Source: Xylogone sp. PMI_703 (Eukaryota; Ascomycota; Leotiomycetes). Taken from it: a stretch of DNA of 64,000 nucleotides. This document shows, piece after piece, positions 11,413 through 23,184 of this stretch. The notes beneath the pieces are model-generated. The model saw only the letters and a list, made by a program, of their open reading frames with translations, had not been told where the DNA came from and ran no database searches. Numbering within the stretch: the first letter of the stretch is position 1; the number at the start of each line of letters is the position of its first letter. A program made the translations under genes and the position numbers. The stretch covers positions 6,634,001-6,698,000 of the forward strand of contig JAJTUQ010000003.1 of NCBI GenBank assembly GCA_021399445.1, in the 5' to 3' direction.

Positions 11413-11517
11413 CCCTTGTTAATATTGTAAGGCTGGAGTTTACTTGGAAGACTAGAGCGGACTCCATTCTTCATTGTATGCCGTAGTATTGGCATCCCTT
11501 GTTAATATAGTAAGGCT
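11413..11517 (+). repeat. pair of 22-bp direct repeats
   Basis: Copies at 11413-11434 and 11496-11517 differ at one base and share CCCTTGTTAATAT and GTAAGGCT. They lie just upstream of the membrane-protein gene at 11571. Local duplication, function unknown. Confidence 0.7.
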
Positions 11518-11570
11518 TAGAACTCAACCATACTTGACACTCAACCCTCCCGATCTGTTCGATCCAAGGA

Positions 11571-12617
11571 ATGGAAACCTCACGATATCAACTTGTAGAC
11601 TCCCTTTACGGTCCTGGTACAGTCGGTGCATGGCTCTTAACACTGTGCGCCGTCCTCATCAGCTGGACGCTCAACAAATCCACTCGCCGCAAAGATAGCA
11701 TCTCCATCGACTTCATTGGCGTGATATTACTTCCTTTGGTGGCAGCGGGCCATCTCATCTTTCAGGTGTCGAGGCTGCCTTACTCTGTCGCTGAGACAAT
11801 TACTTCGGTGGATGTTGAGATCCAGAAATATGCATATGCACTCGAAGCCCCATTAAACATCTGCGAAACATTCTCCATGGTAGCTTTAATTGCGGCAGCT
11901 TGTTGTGGGCCATGGTGGGATGGTGACCCGAAGTGGCGACGACTGGCCGCGGTGCTTGTAACAGGATTGTTAAGTTGGGGAACTGAAAACCTCATGTTCG
12001 TCATGGCAACGTTGAGGGGTGTCAAGGCCAGCGATGTGACACTGAGTAGGCCATATCTGTTCCTTATTACGCCTATTGTTGCGATAACTTGGGGGTTTCT
12101 TATACTATGTGTTCTACTTTGGGTGTTGATTTGGAGCATAGGCGGAATTAATATGCAATCGGCTCAAAAGTCCGAGGCTGATCTAGAGAAGATAAGGGAG
12201 CTTTGGTCACAACGATACCGTTCGACAGTATCAAACCTTGGCAATAATGGTACTAAAATGACTAGAGATCAGATAGCCAAACTGAATTTAGCTGACTTGG
12301 ATGCTACACGACACGACTCTCGGGCAATGAAGTCGATCTCCCTGCTTACTATAATTTTTCTCCCAGCGTCATTCATAGCGTCGCTATCCTCAATGTCTTT
12401 CCTGTCGTTCTCAGATACGAAAGAATCAATTATTGCAGAACCCCATCAACAGTTCTTTCTGATACCAAAATCAAACGGAGCCATGAGTAACCTCGACCAG
12501 ATCTTAGCATTGACAGGAGGCATCCTTGTTTTACTTTGGGCAATCAGAGCAGCATATTCATCACGGAAAAATTGTGCAGAACTTCGGCACAGTGTTCCTA
12601 GACGACGATCGATATAA
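11571..12617 (+). CDS. fungal polytopic membrane protein
   Basis: Intronless reading frame of 348 aa with about seven hydrophobic segments (roughly residues 15-35, 50-70, 98-115, 125-150, 163-190, 256-280 and 312-332). A charged helix of about 55 residues separates segments five and six. An LYGPGTVGAWLLT N-terminus and a late LTIIFLPASFIASLSSMSF segment are seen. The latter resembles the ends of fungal CorA-like proteins, where MKxIxxxTxxFLPxTFxxxxFxMxFF precedes the last helix, but the GMN pore motif is absent. I would not call it a Mg2+ channel. Function unknown; membrane location is clear. Confidence 0.65.
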   Translation: METSRYQLVDSLYGPGTVGAWLLTLCAVLISWTLNKSTRRKDSISIDFIGVILLPLVAAGHLIFQVSRLPYSVAETITSVDVEIQKYAYALEAPLNICETFSMVALIAAACCGPWWDGDPKWRRLAAVLVTGLLSWGTENLMFVMATLRGVKASDVTLSRPYLFLITPIVAITWGFLILCVLLWVLIWSIGGINMQSAQKSEADLEKIRELWSQRYRSTVSNLGNNGTKMTRDQIAKLNLADLDATRHDSRAMKSISLLTIIFLPASFIASLSSMSFLSFSDTKESIIAEPHQQFFLIPKSNGAMSNLDQILALTGGILVLLWAIRAAYSSRKNCAELRHSVPRRRSI

Positions 12618-12853
12618 CAGAGATGAATTTACAAAAATGATATTGCTATACCTAGAAAACCAAGTTTATCCAGAGAAAACTATTTGATTTAGTGTACATC
12701 GGGACTAATCAGATCCTAGGCATCAATTTCAATAGTTCATAGGAATGGAAATTGTCAGGGATAGCGGAATCTATGGAACATCATTATCTTATATAAGTTG
12801 CTCAATACGTGATAAACAACAGCCTTATGCTGATATAACTACAATCTGGTCTG

Positions 12854-14412
12854 TTAATTCTTGTGTTCTGTGGTACATCTTGAAACCATTAGCTCCTCTA
12901 TGCTCTCAATTCTCCTGAGATAGTCCTCCATATGATGTGCAGATGGGTTTCCGAATATTTTGCGTTCCAATACTTCAGCTTCGATCATAACCGCATTCCA
13001 TCCAACCATGTCCATAAAATCAGGATCATTATCCCGCAAAATAACGCAAGGTCCGCTGACACGGAAAACAGGGTCTGGGACTAGAAAGCCATTTGGAAAC
13101 TGATCCTCCATGTCTTCGGCATCAAGCCTCATGATTTGAAGAAGGGCGTTGAAATATTCTTGTTGGATAAGAGCTATTGGATCCCCCTCGTTGACTATAT
13201 TTAGGAACAAACCTGACCGAAAAGGAGGGTATTGGGGTTGTGGGATCGGAGAAGTTGTCAGGGGTGGAGCACCAAAGACGATGCAGTGAATTCGGCGGAA
13301 CTCTAACATTCGTATTTAGTCAAGGTATTCAGAATAGACTTACGCACGATAGAGGGTTTTTCTTACTAAATGTAATGCCACCAATTGTGTGGTTTGGAGA
13401 CGTACACATAGCGTAAAACAGCCTTGCGATGGCGCCGCCAGCTGAATGACCAGTAAAAATGAGATCTATATCTTCTGCTGATCCAGTTTGATCTATCAGA
13501 GTTTCAAGTGTTTCGATGATAGCCTCGCCGATCCTTGCTTGCATTTCCTCTGCTACAGTCAAGAATCCTTGGTGCCACCGAGCTGTCGTACCAAGTAGCT
13601 TTTTATAGAAATTGTTTCCAAGATTAGAATAAGCCACTACTACAATGCGTCCATAATGAATAACTTTTGAAGACACCGGTTCTCGATCCACATTTACTAG
13701 CCAGTCTGATGCAGTCATTGACCCCCTAATTGCCACAACCAGCACATATCCCCGATTATAAACCTTTTCGATTGTTATCATAGTTTTCTTGAAGTCTTTA
13801 TACGGGCCCAAAATAAGGTCTGGGGATATTCTAGGAAAATCTAAGTAAACTTCATTCGAGTGGTGAGCCGCTAGACGGATAAGCCGCCATGTGTTGGGGG
13901 ACCTGGAAGGATGAGTCAGAAGTTATGTCGAGCCTTCTCTGGGCCATGAAATATAGGTATCGTGAACGGTAAATTTACTCACCCATCAAATGCCTTTGCC
14001 TTGTCCACAGCTTGGATGCGGTGGTTTGGCTGCTGCTTAATCCTAGCGAGGTACCGGTCAAATATGTGTTGTTGCGTCATGGCCTCTAGGTAATCTTGTT
14101 CTAGGGGTAAGTCTAATTTTGAACTTATCTAGGGAAATAGGTGAAATGAGACAAACCTCCAGTGGCCGTTAGCATTGTCTCCAAAAATTTCAAATCTTGA
14201 GAAATAGCCTCGGATACCCATGCCGAACGTTTAGAGTGATAAACGGATATTGGGTTTATTTGTGTACACTCGTCGGATTCAGGATCAACAGGTTCAGTAC
14301 TCATTGAGCGTCTCCGGAATTTCAGCTCAACCCATTCTTTGAATCTCCATCCGATGTCCCAGTAGTCTATATGCGTATCATCCTCCAAACCCTTCCTCTT
14401 CTCCACCCCCAT
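12854..14412 (-). CDS. class-3 lipase-domain protein
   Basis: Predicted 459 aa. Exons: 14157-14412, 13983-14100, 13344-13902, 12854-13300. The nucleophile elbow is GHSAGGAIAR with Ser at about 278, preceded by the lipase-3 strand VLVVAIRGSMTASDW. A downstream FGAPP strand and NEGDPIAL (probable catalytic Asp) fit the fungal lipase-like fold. There is no signal peptide (MGVEKRKG start), so an intracellular enzyme is inferred, unlike the secreted Rhizomucor-type lipases. The third intron is short (43 bp) and its acceptor was chosen by frame. Substrate specificity is unknown. A second lipase-3 gene lies at 40650. Confidence 0.8.
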
Positions 14413-15125
14413 GGTCGTTCTAGAATGTTCACCCGCTTCGATCCCCTGAGATCGAATTTCACCTTTACTTTGATAATGAGACTTCTCTAGATGTCTGACG
14501 AGGTGAATCTTTTTGCTGCTAATGTGTTGTGAATATCAGCTGGCTGACTCCTGAAGACACTTGATCCACGCCAGTTTGATATCTTAGATTCTAACCATTC
14601 GGCGGTAAGGGATCCTTCCATATCACTTCAGCCTATCTCCACGCTTGATACGACGTTGACACTTACGTGCTAAAGCCTTGTTGGTGGTCCATACGTGGCA
14701 GTGATGCTGACAGACACAATACGGCCAATCAACATACACACGCGGTTTCCACATTTTGCGATGTTAGTTGCCGGGAATATACCAGATGGCGAGGCACATT
14801 CAGTCAAATCTCTACCATATCAATATTGGCTTTGGATATCTACCATACGGATGATATTTACTAAATGAGCAGTGAACACTTTTCCCCTCGGATCACATTT
14901 AGGAGATTCAAAACTGATTTGAATCAATCCTACGGTTCTATGAGGCATTTAGGCCGGAATAGGTAGATAGCATTATCAAAGTTAGAATTTTGCTATGGTT
15001 CCAATTTACCAGCGGTTAATCTATCCCACTGAATTGAACTTATCAGACGAATTCTGGCTAGACAGACTCTTCGATACGAAGCTGTCGCCACTTTCAGTTT
15101 ATTTATTAATTATGTTTTTCTTATG
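14413..15125. other. spacer, no gene seen
   Basis: About 710 bp holding the lipase promoter and the 3' region of the Zn2Cys6 gene, which reads toward it. Nothing else recognised. Confidence 0.5.
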
Positions 15126-17053
15126 TTAAGTTGGCAGATTCAGGAAACTATGCCATCCTCGTTCAACGGATGTACGCCAAGGGCAGATAACTCTATCAGC
15201 CTCAGCCTGCTTCATATTAAGGACGGCTATTCTATCTCCGAAATATTCCATCTTGAGCGACTTAATGTGACCATCATTATCTTGCCCCCATCTCGCCTGA
15301 GCAACCACTTGCATCCCATCAGAATTTTGGCACCCATCTCCATGCCGTAGATAGTAGGCTACATATGTATCAGATTCCTTTGAAGGTATTTGAAGAGTCA
15401 TAAGCCTACTATATAACGGCCCCAATGGAGACTTTGTCTCCTTAGCCATTGCAGGTATATCGGAGGCAGGCGAATCATAGTATTTGTCTTGCATTTGTTG
15501 TAAAATTATCAACGTATTTGCAAGAGTGTGGCCATTGAACAGGCCTTCCTTACCAATTTGCTGGAGTGCTAAAATAGTCCACTCCTGCCATGAGTAGTCA
15601 TAGCAACGCCAGCAGTTGAGGTATAGACATATAGCGGCACCAATCCCGAGAGATTCACATGGTTTATAGACACTGCTGGCGTTCTCCCGGGAAATAAGCA
15701 GCCCTTGTGTTATGCATAGGTTTTGATAGATAAGATGAAAAATGGTTGTTTCGTACTTTTCGTAATCTTCATCCTGTTTACATATCATGGTAAGAGTAGA
15801 GGTTAGAAAGACGTTAAAAATCAGAACCGTGACAGCGGCTTCATCAGTTGTGAAGTATAGAGGTGGCGGAGGAACAGTCAAATTGTCTGGCGAAAACTGA
15901 GAGTTTACTTCTGGATACCGATGCCCGGAAATCGTAGTAAATGTATATGGTGCATTTTCTTTCCAGGTAGTCAACTCGCTCATGAAACCTTCTAGCTCAA
16001 TACGGCTAGGCTGCTCATCTGGTGTATACCATGCACCCCAAACAACTTTGCTAAGGTTACTATAGCCAGAGATGAGCTGCAGAAGGCGGTGTCTCTCTGC
16101 AGCAATATGGTCGAGAGGCAAGGAAGTTGCACAATAACTATCGGATGGCCACCAAAAAGGGCGCTCCAATGCTCCAGTCTTAAAAGTTCGGAAATAAGAC
16201 GACCTGCCAAAGGGGATAGAAAGCTGTGCAGTAAAGTCTAAACGTGCAATTGTGTCATGGATAGGGCATAAAAAGGGGCTATCATCTCCTCTAGCGGCTT
16301 TTAAAGCCAGGAATATCTGAATCGCGGACCATAGATGGCGAAAGGCTGCATCTGTACCGTCCATTAAACACTAGTGGTTCATTGATGAGCAGACTGAGAA
16401 TGTATAATCAGAAACTGACTTACCTCGAAGCATGCAAGAAGGACAGTAACTATAGCGGTAACTTCATATTTTGTTGTGCTAAACTCCCCAGCCATCCACT
16501 CCTGCAGCATCGTAAGGCATCGGCCATATAGGTTCAGGGCATTAACGCGGTGCCTTGCTAAGCTTGTATCGTCAAACCCCGATGTTCTTCCCAGGGCAAT
16601 GTGATGCGCTGCGCCCAGAGCAACTAGAGCTTGATACACGATATCAAGTTGCCAGGACATCTGGCAGACCCAGTCCTGCCAGAACACCACATGATCTGGC
16701 CGAAAGAGCCGGAACACCGTGCTTGTGGCGTATTGATGATAGTATGGGAGACTCTGCAACGAGCCTCCTGGGTGTTGTAAGGAGACGCCTCCCAGGGAGC
16801 AACTGCTTCCTTGCGATGGCGTAGCTCCTGCCGACTGGCTTCCTTCCACACCACCTACCGTCATTCGACTACTTGCGTTGCCTCTTGACCTCGAGCTTGT
16901 GGCTGCACGTGGCGGTGGATAGCCCTCGCATATTACATTGGCGACGTGACAACGTCTGCAAGACGGCCGTCGTTCATCACATTTGACTCTCCTCTTTCGA
17001 CAAGTTCCACATCCGGTTCTTACACGCTGGTGGACCGCAACACCTGGAGGCAT
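15126..17053 (-). CDS. Zn2Cys6 transcription factor
   Basis: Predicted 624 aa nuclear regulator. Exons: 16424-17053 and 15126-16370, joined through a 53-bp intron. The binuclear zinc cluster is at residues 15-42 (C-x2-C-x6-C-x6-C-x2-C-x6-C, beginning CGTCRKRRVKC). A Ser/Gly-rich linker follows, then a long fungal-specific regulatory domain from about residue 110. The start at 17053 gives only 14 residues before the first Cys, typical for this class. The family binds CGG half-sites. The ACS transporter (19198), the FMN oxidase (22425) and the 2OG oxygenase (23185) have CGG/CCG palindromes upstream and are the natural candidate targets; that link is inference. Confidence 0.9.
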
Positions 17054-18005
17054 GGGAAACGACGGCGCCTTCCTAGATGTCTTAGTATACAGAAAGGCCT
17101 CCCTTTAGCTGGTTACGTTGAGGATGTTGACGCGAAACGAGTAGGCGAAGTGTTTGACGCTTATGTGAGACTCGTCGTCCAATGGCATTAGTAAGCCGGC
17201 AACGCTAAATAGCCAATCACCTGCTTCGTTCTCCCAGCGGATGAAAGAACTCCGACCGCCAAGATCTCCGTCAAATCTATGACAGAGCGACTATCAGCGC
17301 ACTTTATATTTCAGTGACTTCTCGAGCAAAGAAATACTGCTACGTCGCTCTAGCTACAAGTTAACACAAATTAAAGATCACTTCCAAGATTGATGTTTAT
17401 TGGGTACGATGAGTAGGGCATTAAGGGAGCTACTAAGCCAGAGCCACTGAATATTTATAATCAACTGAGCTAACTTAATGGTGTAGTAAGATTAGTTCGT
17501 CATTCAATATTTTGCCTGTAGCAATCCAATCACAGCTACGCCATGAGATGCATGTTGAGACGGGAGCTTATACCTACGTATCTGTAACTGAAATACTCCC
17601 TCTCCCTGACTCAAGAACCGATTCTCAGAAAAAATGGAGTAAATATATTGGACCAATAACAATTATGAGACTTTGAATGGTATTACGACAGTGAATATTC
17701 GGGAGAAACCAGCAGTGCTGTTGCCGTGCTTGTGGGTAGGGTTGTCTTTGGTGGTTTTGCTATAGGCCGCAGCGGATCTGTCTGGATTTGCCGGAGCCAC
17801 TTTAACAAGTTATGCGTGTTTATTCTGAACGGTTCCATAGTGAATGTTGCTAGTTCTCAAAACTCGCTGCCAGTGCCTGGTCCCAGTACCTCTGAGCTAG
17901 GACGGAATCAAAAGCTGTACTACACTAAAACAGGAGGATCGAAGAGTCAAGTGAACGGAATACCTACGGAGTAGATCTAGTCCGATATTAATTAATTCCT
18001 CACGT
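17054..18005. other. regulator upstream region
   Basis: Nearly 1 kb upstream of the Zn2Cys6 gene. It should contain that gene's promoter. No intact gene seen; a weak GH32-like relic begins at 18006. Confidence 0.5.
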
Positions 18006-18096
18006 AATTTCAGGCTATTCGTAGACGCTTCTACGATTGAAAATCGAGTTCGGAGCCGATGAGCGATACGTTTCTACACGACCGAGAGTCGTTTGA
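18006..18096 (+). pseudogene. possible GH32-like C-terminal relic
   Basis: NFRLFVDASTIE, then a frameshift, then FGADERYVSTR and a stop. This order resembles the C-terminal beta-sandwich of GH32 fructan hydrolases (a FVD-S-(I/V)E-x-F segment followed by a STR-type strand). Only about 30 residues support it and the upstream catalytic domain is not recognisable, so chance similarity cannot be excluded. Confidence 0.3.
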
Positions 18097-19197
18097 GCGG
18101 CTGTTCGTTGTAATATTCAGCATATAACTCTCTTATTGAGCAAAGGGTGGCAGTGTTCGGCTCACTCCTTGTATGAATATCGGGCAAGTATCCGCGAGCG
18201 TAGAGGGTTTCTGGATCATACGAGATTCAAAGCTGCATCGCAACAAGCGAAACAATTTGTTATTAATGCCGTGACTGTACATGTTCTTGAAATTGGTATA
18301 ATGTCAAATACCTTCAACAACTACTATAACTCATTAGTCATATGTATCTTGAGCTAATTAATAATTACTTATTAGCAAACGGCTTCGACGTTGAAATAAA
18401 GTTAGGACTCAATTATATAGCTTTCAATTCGCTCATCCCGTTGGAATCGTAATTGATAATTGGCATATATAGAAAAGAATCTTTTTCGTATTGTTGCAAA
18501 TTTAGAGAATAATACTATAATACAGTAATTTTAGGATCATGGAGAAATGACCACAAGTCCGCGACAACGTTGAGTTATAATGTGTGGTTCAACTACTAGA
18601 TTTCTTTAATCTAATCAACAGAGGAGAGTTTATGATATGTATTTCTTTAGTAATTTAATTTAATTTTGTTAGATTAGTGAATGCATACCGCCAATACAAT
18701 GACCACTGTGTTTCCAAAGTAATTAAAATCCAACTGCCGACACCTTAAATGCTCCTAATAAGCTAGCCCCGTTCAAATAAGAAATATAAAGCTAGGGTCT
18801 TCGGGTTAATTATTTCCGGCTAAAACCGTCACCCTAGTCAGCAGCAACATTGTTGGTGGTTGCTCTCCCACTCTCCAAGCCAAAAGAGGTCTGTGGGGAT
18901 AATGCGGAGATGCGAGAGTGTTGTCACAGCCAAGGATAGGATGATCATTTCCAGTCAATCACAGCACCAAGTCTGAGTATCCTCACCACTTGGCTATCAG
19001 CATGATGATCAGATCCATAACGATACAAGCTTCCCCTCTTTCGCAGATTCCCCATTTCCCCTCTTCTCCAACGATATTCTTTCTGGACCTTATCTCATAT
19101 TTATAACCCCCTTTCACCCCCGGCGAAGAAGTCATGTCATATATTCTTCTGCACCGTAACAGGCAAGTCGCACTCGGCTATTGTATCCAGCGAGAAG
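18097..19197. other. AT-rich ACS transporter upstream region
   Basis: About 1.1 kb, strongly AT-rich from about 18300 to 18700. The proximal part (18780-19197) is less AT-rich and includes a CGG-N6-CCG element, an AGATAA (GATA-type) site near 19085 on the minus strand and a TATTTATAA-like box near 19098-19106. No gene seen. Confidence 0.5.
18817..18828. promoter_or_regulatory. CGG-N6-CCG palindrome
   Basis: Inverted CGG triplets six bases apart, about 370 bp upstream of the ACS-transporter ATG. This arrangement is typical for Zn2Cys6 dimers; a Zn2Cys6 gene ends its promoter about 1.8 kb away. Functional use is inferred. Confidence 0.35.
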
Positions 19198-20946
19198 ATG
19201 GAAAAGCCGGAGCAAGAAGAGTATATTGAGAACGGTCGCGGGGAGGTAATTTCCTTGTTCGTCCGTTATAAGGGACCCTGGCTGATAACCTGGCGATAGG
19301 AAAGTCCAAGTACGAACAATGAAGATGCCTCTTCTCCAGATTTATTCGATGAGAGAGCACACAAGAGACTTAAGCGACGTGTTGACATCCGAATCTTGCC
19401 GCTATGTTGCTGGTTATACCTCCTGAATTTCCTTGATCGTGGCAACATCGGCAATGCCAAGGTACTCAACCAGGAAACTGGTGATGATTTGCTGCAAAAG
19501 ACGGGCATGAATGCTCATCGCTATGCAATTGTCGTAACTCTTTTCTCAGTAGCGTATGCAGTCTTCGAAGTACCTTCAAACTGGATAATGAAACACTATG
19601 TCCGCCCGTCAGTATGGTTGGCTACCCTCTTGGGTTGTTGGGTATGTGATTTCTTCAAGGTTCGGCATTTTGATATAGAGAAGAGTAAACTGAAAATATT
19701 TCTGCTTAGGGCGTCTTGACGATCGGATTCTCCGGTGTTCACAATTACGCTACAGTTCTTGTCCTGCGATTATTGATAGGAGTGGTAAGTACCTTTCAAT
19801 CCATTTTCGGTAATTTTTCGTTGACATCTCGCAGTTTGAAGCTGGTTTCTTTCCTGGTAAGTGACTGAAAAGATGGTCAAGCCTAACAATTTTCTGATCA
19901 ATGCACAATGCAGGAATCGTCTATCTGATCACAATTTGGTACCGCTATAATGAGAGATCCTTGAGAATTGCCCTAGTAATAGCCTTCTGCAACCTGGCCG
20001 GCGCATTTGGAGGGGCAATTGCATTTGGTATTGGCAAAGTCAACGGTTCTGCCGGTCTGGAAGGTTTCCGCTGGCTTTTCATTATAGAAGGCATCATCAC
20101 GGTTGTTACGGTGATCCCTATCTTCATCATTCTTCCCGACTATCCGAGCCGAGCTAAATGGCTTTCCGAATCTGAGAAACGCTTTGCTATCGACAGATTA
20201 AAAGAGCGAGGAGGTGGATATCACACGGAACATGCGAGTAGGGAGGAGATTTTGGCAACCTTTTTCAGCCCGCGCATGTTAGCGCATTACATCGCCTATG
20301 TATGCATCTTGTCTTCTCCGAACGCTTCGCCCCTTAGTATACCTTAGCTAACCTTTTGTCCCAGATTGCAAATGTTGTACAGCAAGGTTCATTCACCTTT
20401 TTTGCCCCTACCATTGTTACAGGACTTGGATATCAGTCAATCCAAGCGCAGCTCATGACCGTCCCTCCCTGGGTTGTTGGGTTTTGTGTAGCAATCACAC
20501 TTTCATACTCAGCTGACTACTTCAATGCACGCGGCGTACACATTACTGCAGCTTCAATAGCGGGTGGCCTTGGATGGCTGATAGCAGGTATCCTGCCCCA
20601 CGACGCATATACAAAGCGTTATGGGTGCCTGTGTTTGGCGGCTGTTGGAGCATTCCCGTGCGCGGCAGCAATGACAAACTGGGTTACATGCAATACACCT
20701 AGCCTTCTGACGATCCCGTTTGCGATTGCTCTTCACAATTCATGTGCGGGTATTGGGCAGATCATTGCTCAATGGATATGGAAGCCTGGAGAGGCCACCC
20801 AGGGATATCCGACAGGAAATTTTGTCTGCGCTGCTTGTGCGTTCTTTGTTGCAGCCGTGACGGCGAGCTTGCGCCTGTGGTATGGCAGGATGAATTCCAA
20901 AGGTGTGGTAGATGTGAGAGGCGAGAAGAGGATCTGGGTGTATTAA
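19198..20946 (+). CDS. ACS-family (Dal5-like) MFS permease
   Basis: Predicted 484 aa, 12-TM anion:cation symporter family permease; relatives carry allantoate, nicotinate, pantothenate, biotin or other organic anions. Six exons: 19198-19245, 19300-19641, 19710-19784, 19835-19856, 19914-20299, 20365-20946. Family signatures are DIRILPLCCWLYLLNFLDRGNIGNAK-type TM1 (split here for length: DIRILPLCC, FLDRGNIG), VPSNWIMK in TM2, FEAGFFPGIVYLITIWY and RWLFIIEG near TM6. Exon 4 is only 22 bp, yet encodes the conserved FEAGFFPG turn. It lies between a Zn2Cys6 gene and a hydroxyacid oxidase, suggesting uptake of an organic acid or amide used by that module. Substrate unassigned. Confidence 0.88.
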
Positions 20947-21094
20947 AGCTTTCCTAGTAATGAGGGTCTTACAAGAGCGACATAGTACGTTTAAGAGTAG
21001 CTTGAGTCACGAATGATGCAGGCTGAGGCTTTATATATGATCGGAAATAGAGTCACAGGCGTTATTTAATCAATTGAATGATTGATATCTCGAC

Positions 21095-22425
21095 TCAGCT
21101 TCGAGTGACCATACGTCGCATGACTTTCTGATTACATTCCGAAATGGATCGAAGTCCAACTAAGCCCATAGTGACGTCGAGGTCCTGGAGAGTCCATTAG
21201 CTCACATTGCAAGGGTTTCCATATGAGACACTTACCGCAAGCAATCCCATCATTACGTCTTTAGCTCCTTGCTTGCCATTTATCCCTAACCCATAAACGT
21301 ATGGTCGGCCGATCAGGACCGCCTTAGCTCCTAGACAGAGTGCTTTGAGAATATCGGCCCCAGTCCGTACACCACTATCAAATAGGACTGTCATTTTGTC
21401 ACCAACAGCTTCGACAATTTCAGGTAATACATTCAGGCTGCCAATAGCTCCATCAACCTGTCGTCCACCGTGGTTGCTCACTACGATACCTTGCATACCC
21501 AATTCAGCCGCACGTATTGCGTCGTCAACGTGCTGGATACCCTTGATAACAATGGGACCTTTCCATAGAGACCGAATATATTCTAATTTCTCCCAGGTAT
21601 GTGGTCTACCGGAAAATATATCTGCATTCCACTCCGAAGCTGCAGCCATGATATTATCTTCTACTTCAACGCCATACTTCTCCTTAAATTGTTTCCTGAA
21701 AATTGGGTCCGAAAATCCCGTCTGGTTCCCTCGGCCTTTGATAAATGGTACAAAGCCACCATCAAGATTAGCGGGTCGCCAACCAAGGGTCCATGTGTCT
21801 ACAGTAACTACTAGAACAGCGTACCCGTTATCAGATGCTCTGCGTATTAATGAGGCTGTGATGTTGTTGTCTTGCGGCCAATATAGTTGATACCAACGAG
21901 GCCCATTACCGTTGGCATTAGCTGCCTCCTCGATACTGGCCGTTGCAGCTGTGCTATGAATATATGGGATATCAAGCTCAGCTGCAACCTCCGCAACACC
22001 TATTTCCCCGTCTGAATGATATACGCCATGGGCACCTATCGGTGCAAAGAGAACTGGACTGCTATATTGAGTGCCGAAAAGTTTGATACTCAAGTCTCGC
22101 TGATTAGCATCAACCAACATTTTAGGAATGAACTGCAGCTTTTGTAAGTTTAAAGTATTCTTCATTATTTGATGTATAGCATGTTCACCTTCCACTCTTT
22201 GAAGGCTCGACGGTTGTCATCCATCGTAGCATGTTCCCCTGCACCTCCATAAATGAAATTGAATGCTTTCGTCTCCATTGCCTCATGAGCCTGCTGTTCT
22301 AGCTTATTTGGATCCGTTGTAATGGTAGGGAGCTGATTCCTAAGCATTCCATTTGCGTAGATGTCAAACTGATGACGTCGAAACCGCAACGAAGCTTGAT
22401 AAACGTCCATTACTGGGGCGTCCAT
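21095..22425 (-). CDS. FMN-dependent 2-hydroxyacid oxidase/dehydrogenase
   Basis: Predicted 407 aa TIM-barrel flavoprotein of the lactate oxidase / lactate 2-monooxygenase / glycolate oxidase family, oxidising L-2-hydroxy acids to 2-oxo acids. Exons: 22189-22425, 21236-22132, 21095-21184. Active-site block SNHGGRQVDG gives catalytic His300 and Arg303. DSGVRTGADILKAL and GRPYVYGL form the FMN phosphate site, and FAPIGAHG is the first barrel strand. The last exon (DLDVTMGLVGLRS) was placed by family end and a 51-bp intron. There is no transit peptide or cytochrome b5 domain, so it is not a cytochrome b2. It sits tail-to-tail with the ACS permease and divergent from a 2OG oxygenase. Confidence 0.88.
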
Positions 22426-23184
22426 GATGCTCTAGTTTTTCTATTGTGAGAAAGCCGAATAAAGCGATATCTTCATACAAATGATGTGTTAGTGGATAGG
22501 TCAATGTATTACTGGCAAGTTAACAAATAATATATCAAGGATACTTTCAACCCGGCAAGGAAGTAATGGAGGGAGATAATGCGAGACCCTACTTCCTACA
22601 ACCGGAAATATAATATCCAAACTTATTCCGATTAATGAATTTATGCATATTATATAATCTTCTTGTCACATATCCTCGATGTTCCGCACCTAGTCTATAT
22701 TGGTCCTTAATATGAAGTAGCATACACATCGGACCGAGTATAATACGACTATTGTATTGAAAGACAATATTTTATGGGCTCTCTCCTTCCTGGTAAGAAA
22801 TGAAAAGTCGGAATCGGAATCAGAAATCCTGGCGTATTGATCACGGGGTATACAGAGGTAATTGGATCGTAGTCGGTTCTGATACCGACTCCCGGTGGGA
22901 GCAGGGATTCAGCAACGGGTATCGGCACATTTAAGATGCTTAAGCTATAATCCCCACAATATCACAGATTGCGGGGGCGAATAAGAAGTCGCACAGAGTT
23001 GTACGTCACTATTTCCTAATATACATGGATACTATCGGCATGCGGTTGCTTTCCGCATAGCAGTATTATATCAAAATGTATATATAACGTTTTACTTAGC
23101 GTAGTCAAAGTCGTAAATATAAGATCTAAAAAGAATTGCTATAGTGAAAACTTTGAGAAGAAGAATATTTACAAGTGATCTACC
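22426..23184. promoter_or_regulatory. shared divergent promoter region
   Basis: 759 bp between the start codons of the FMN oxidase (minus) and the 2OG oxygenase (plus), so both promoters must be here. It contains a perfect CGG/CCG palindrome at 22872-22889. No open gene. Confidence 0.6.
22872..22889. promoter_or_regulatory. GTCGGT-N6-ACCGAC palindrome
   Basis: Perfect 6-bp inverted repeat with a 6-base spacer, equal to TCGG-N8-CCGA. It lies near the middle of the divergent promoter. The geometry suits a Zn2Cys6 homodimer; a regulator of that class is encoded at 15126-17053. Binding is inferred. Confidence 0.45.
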
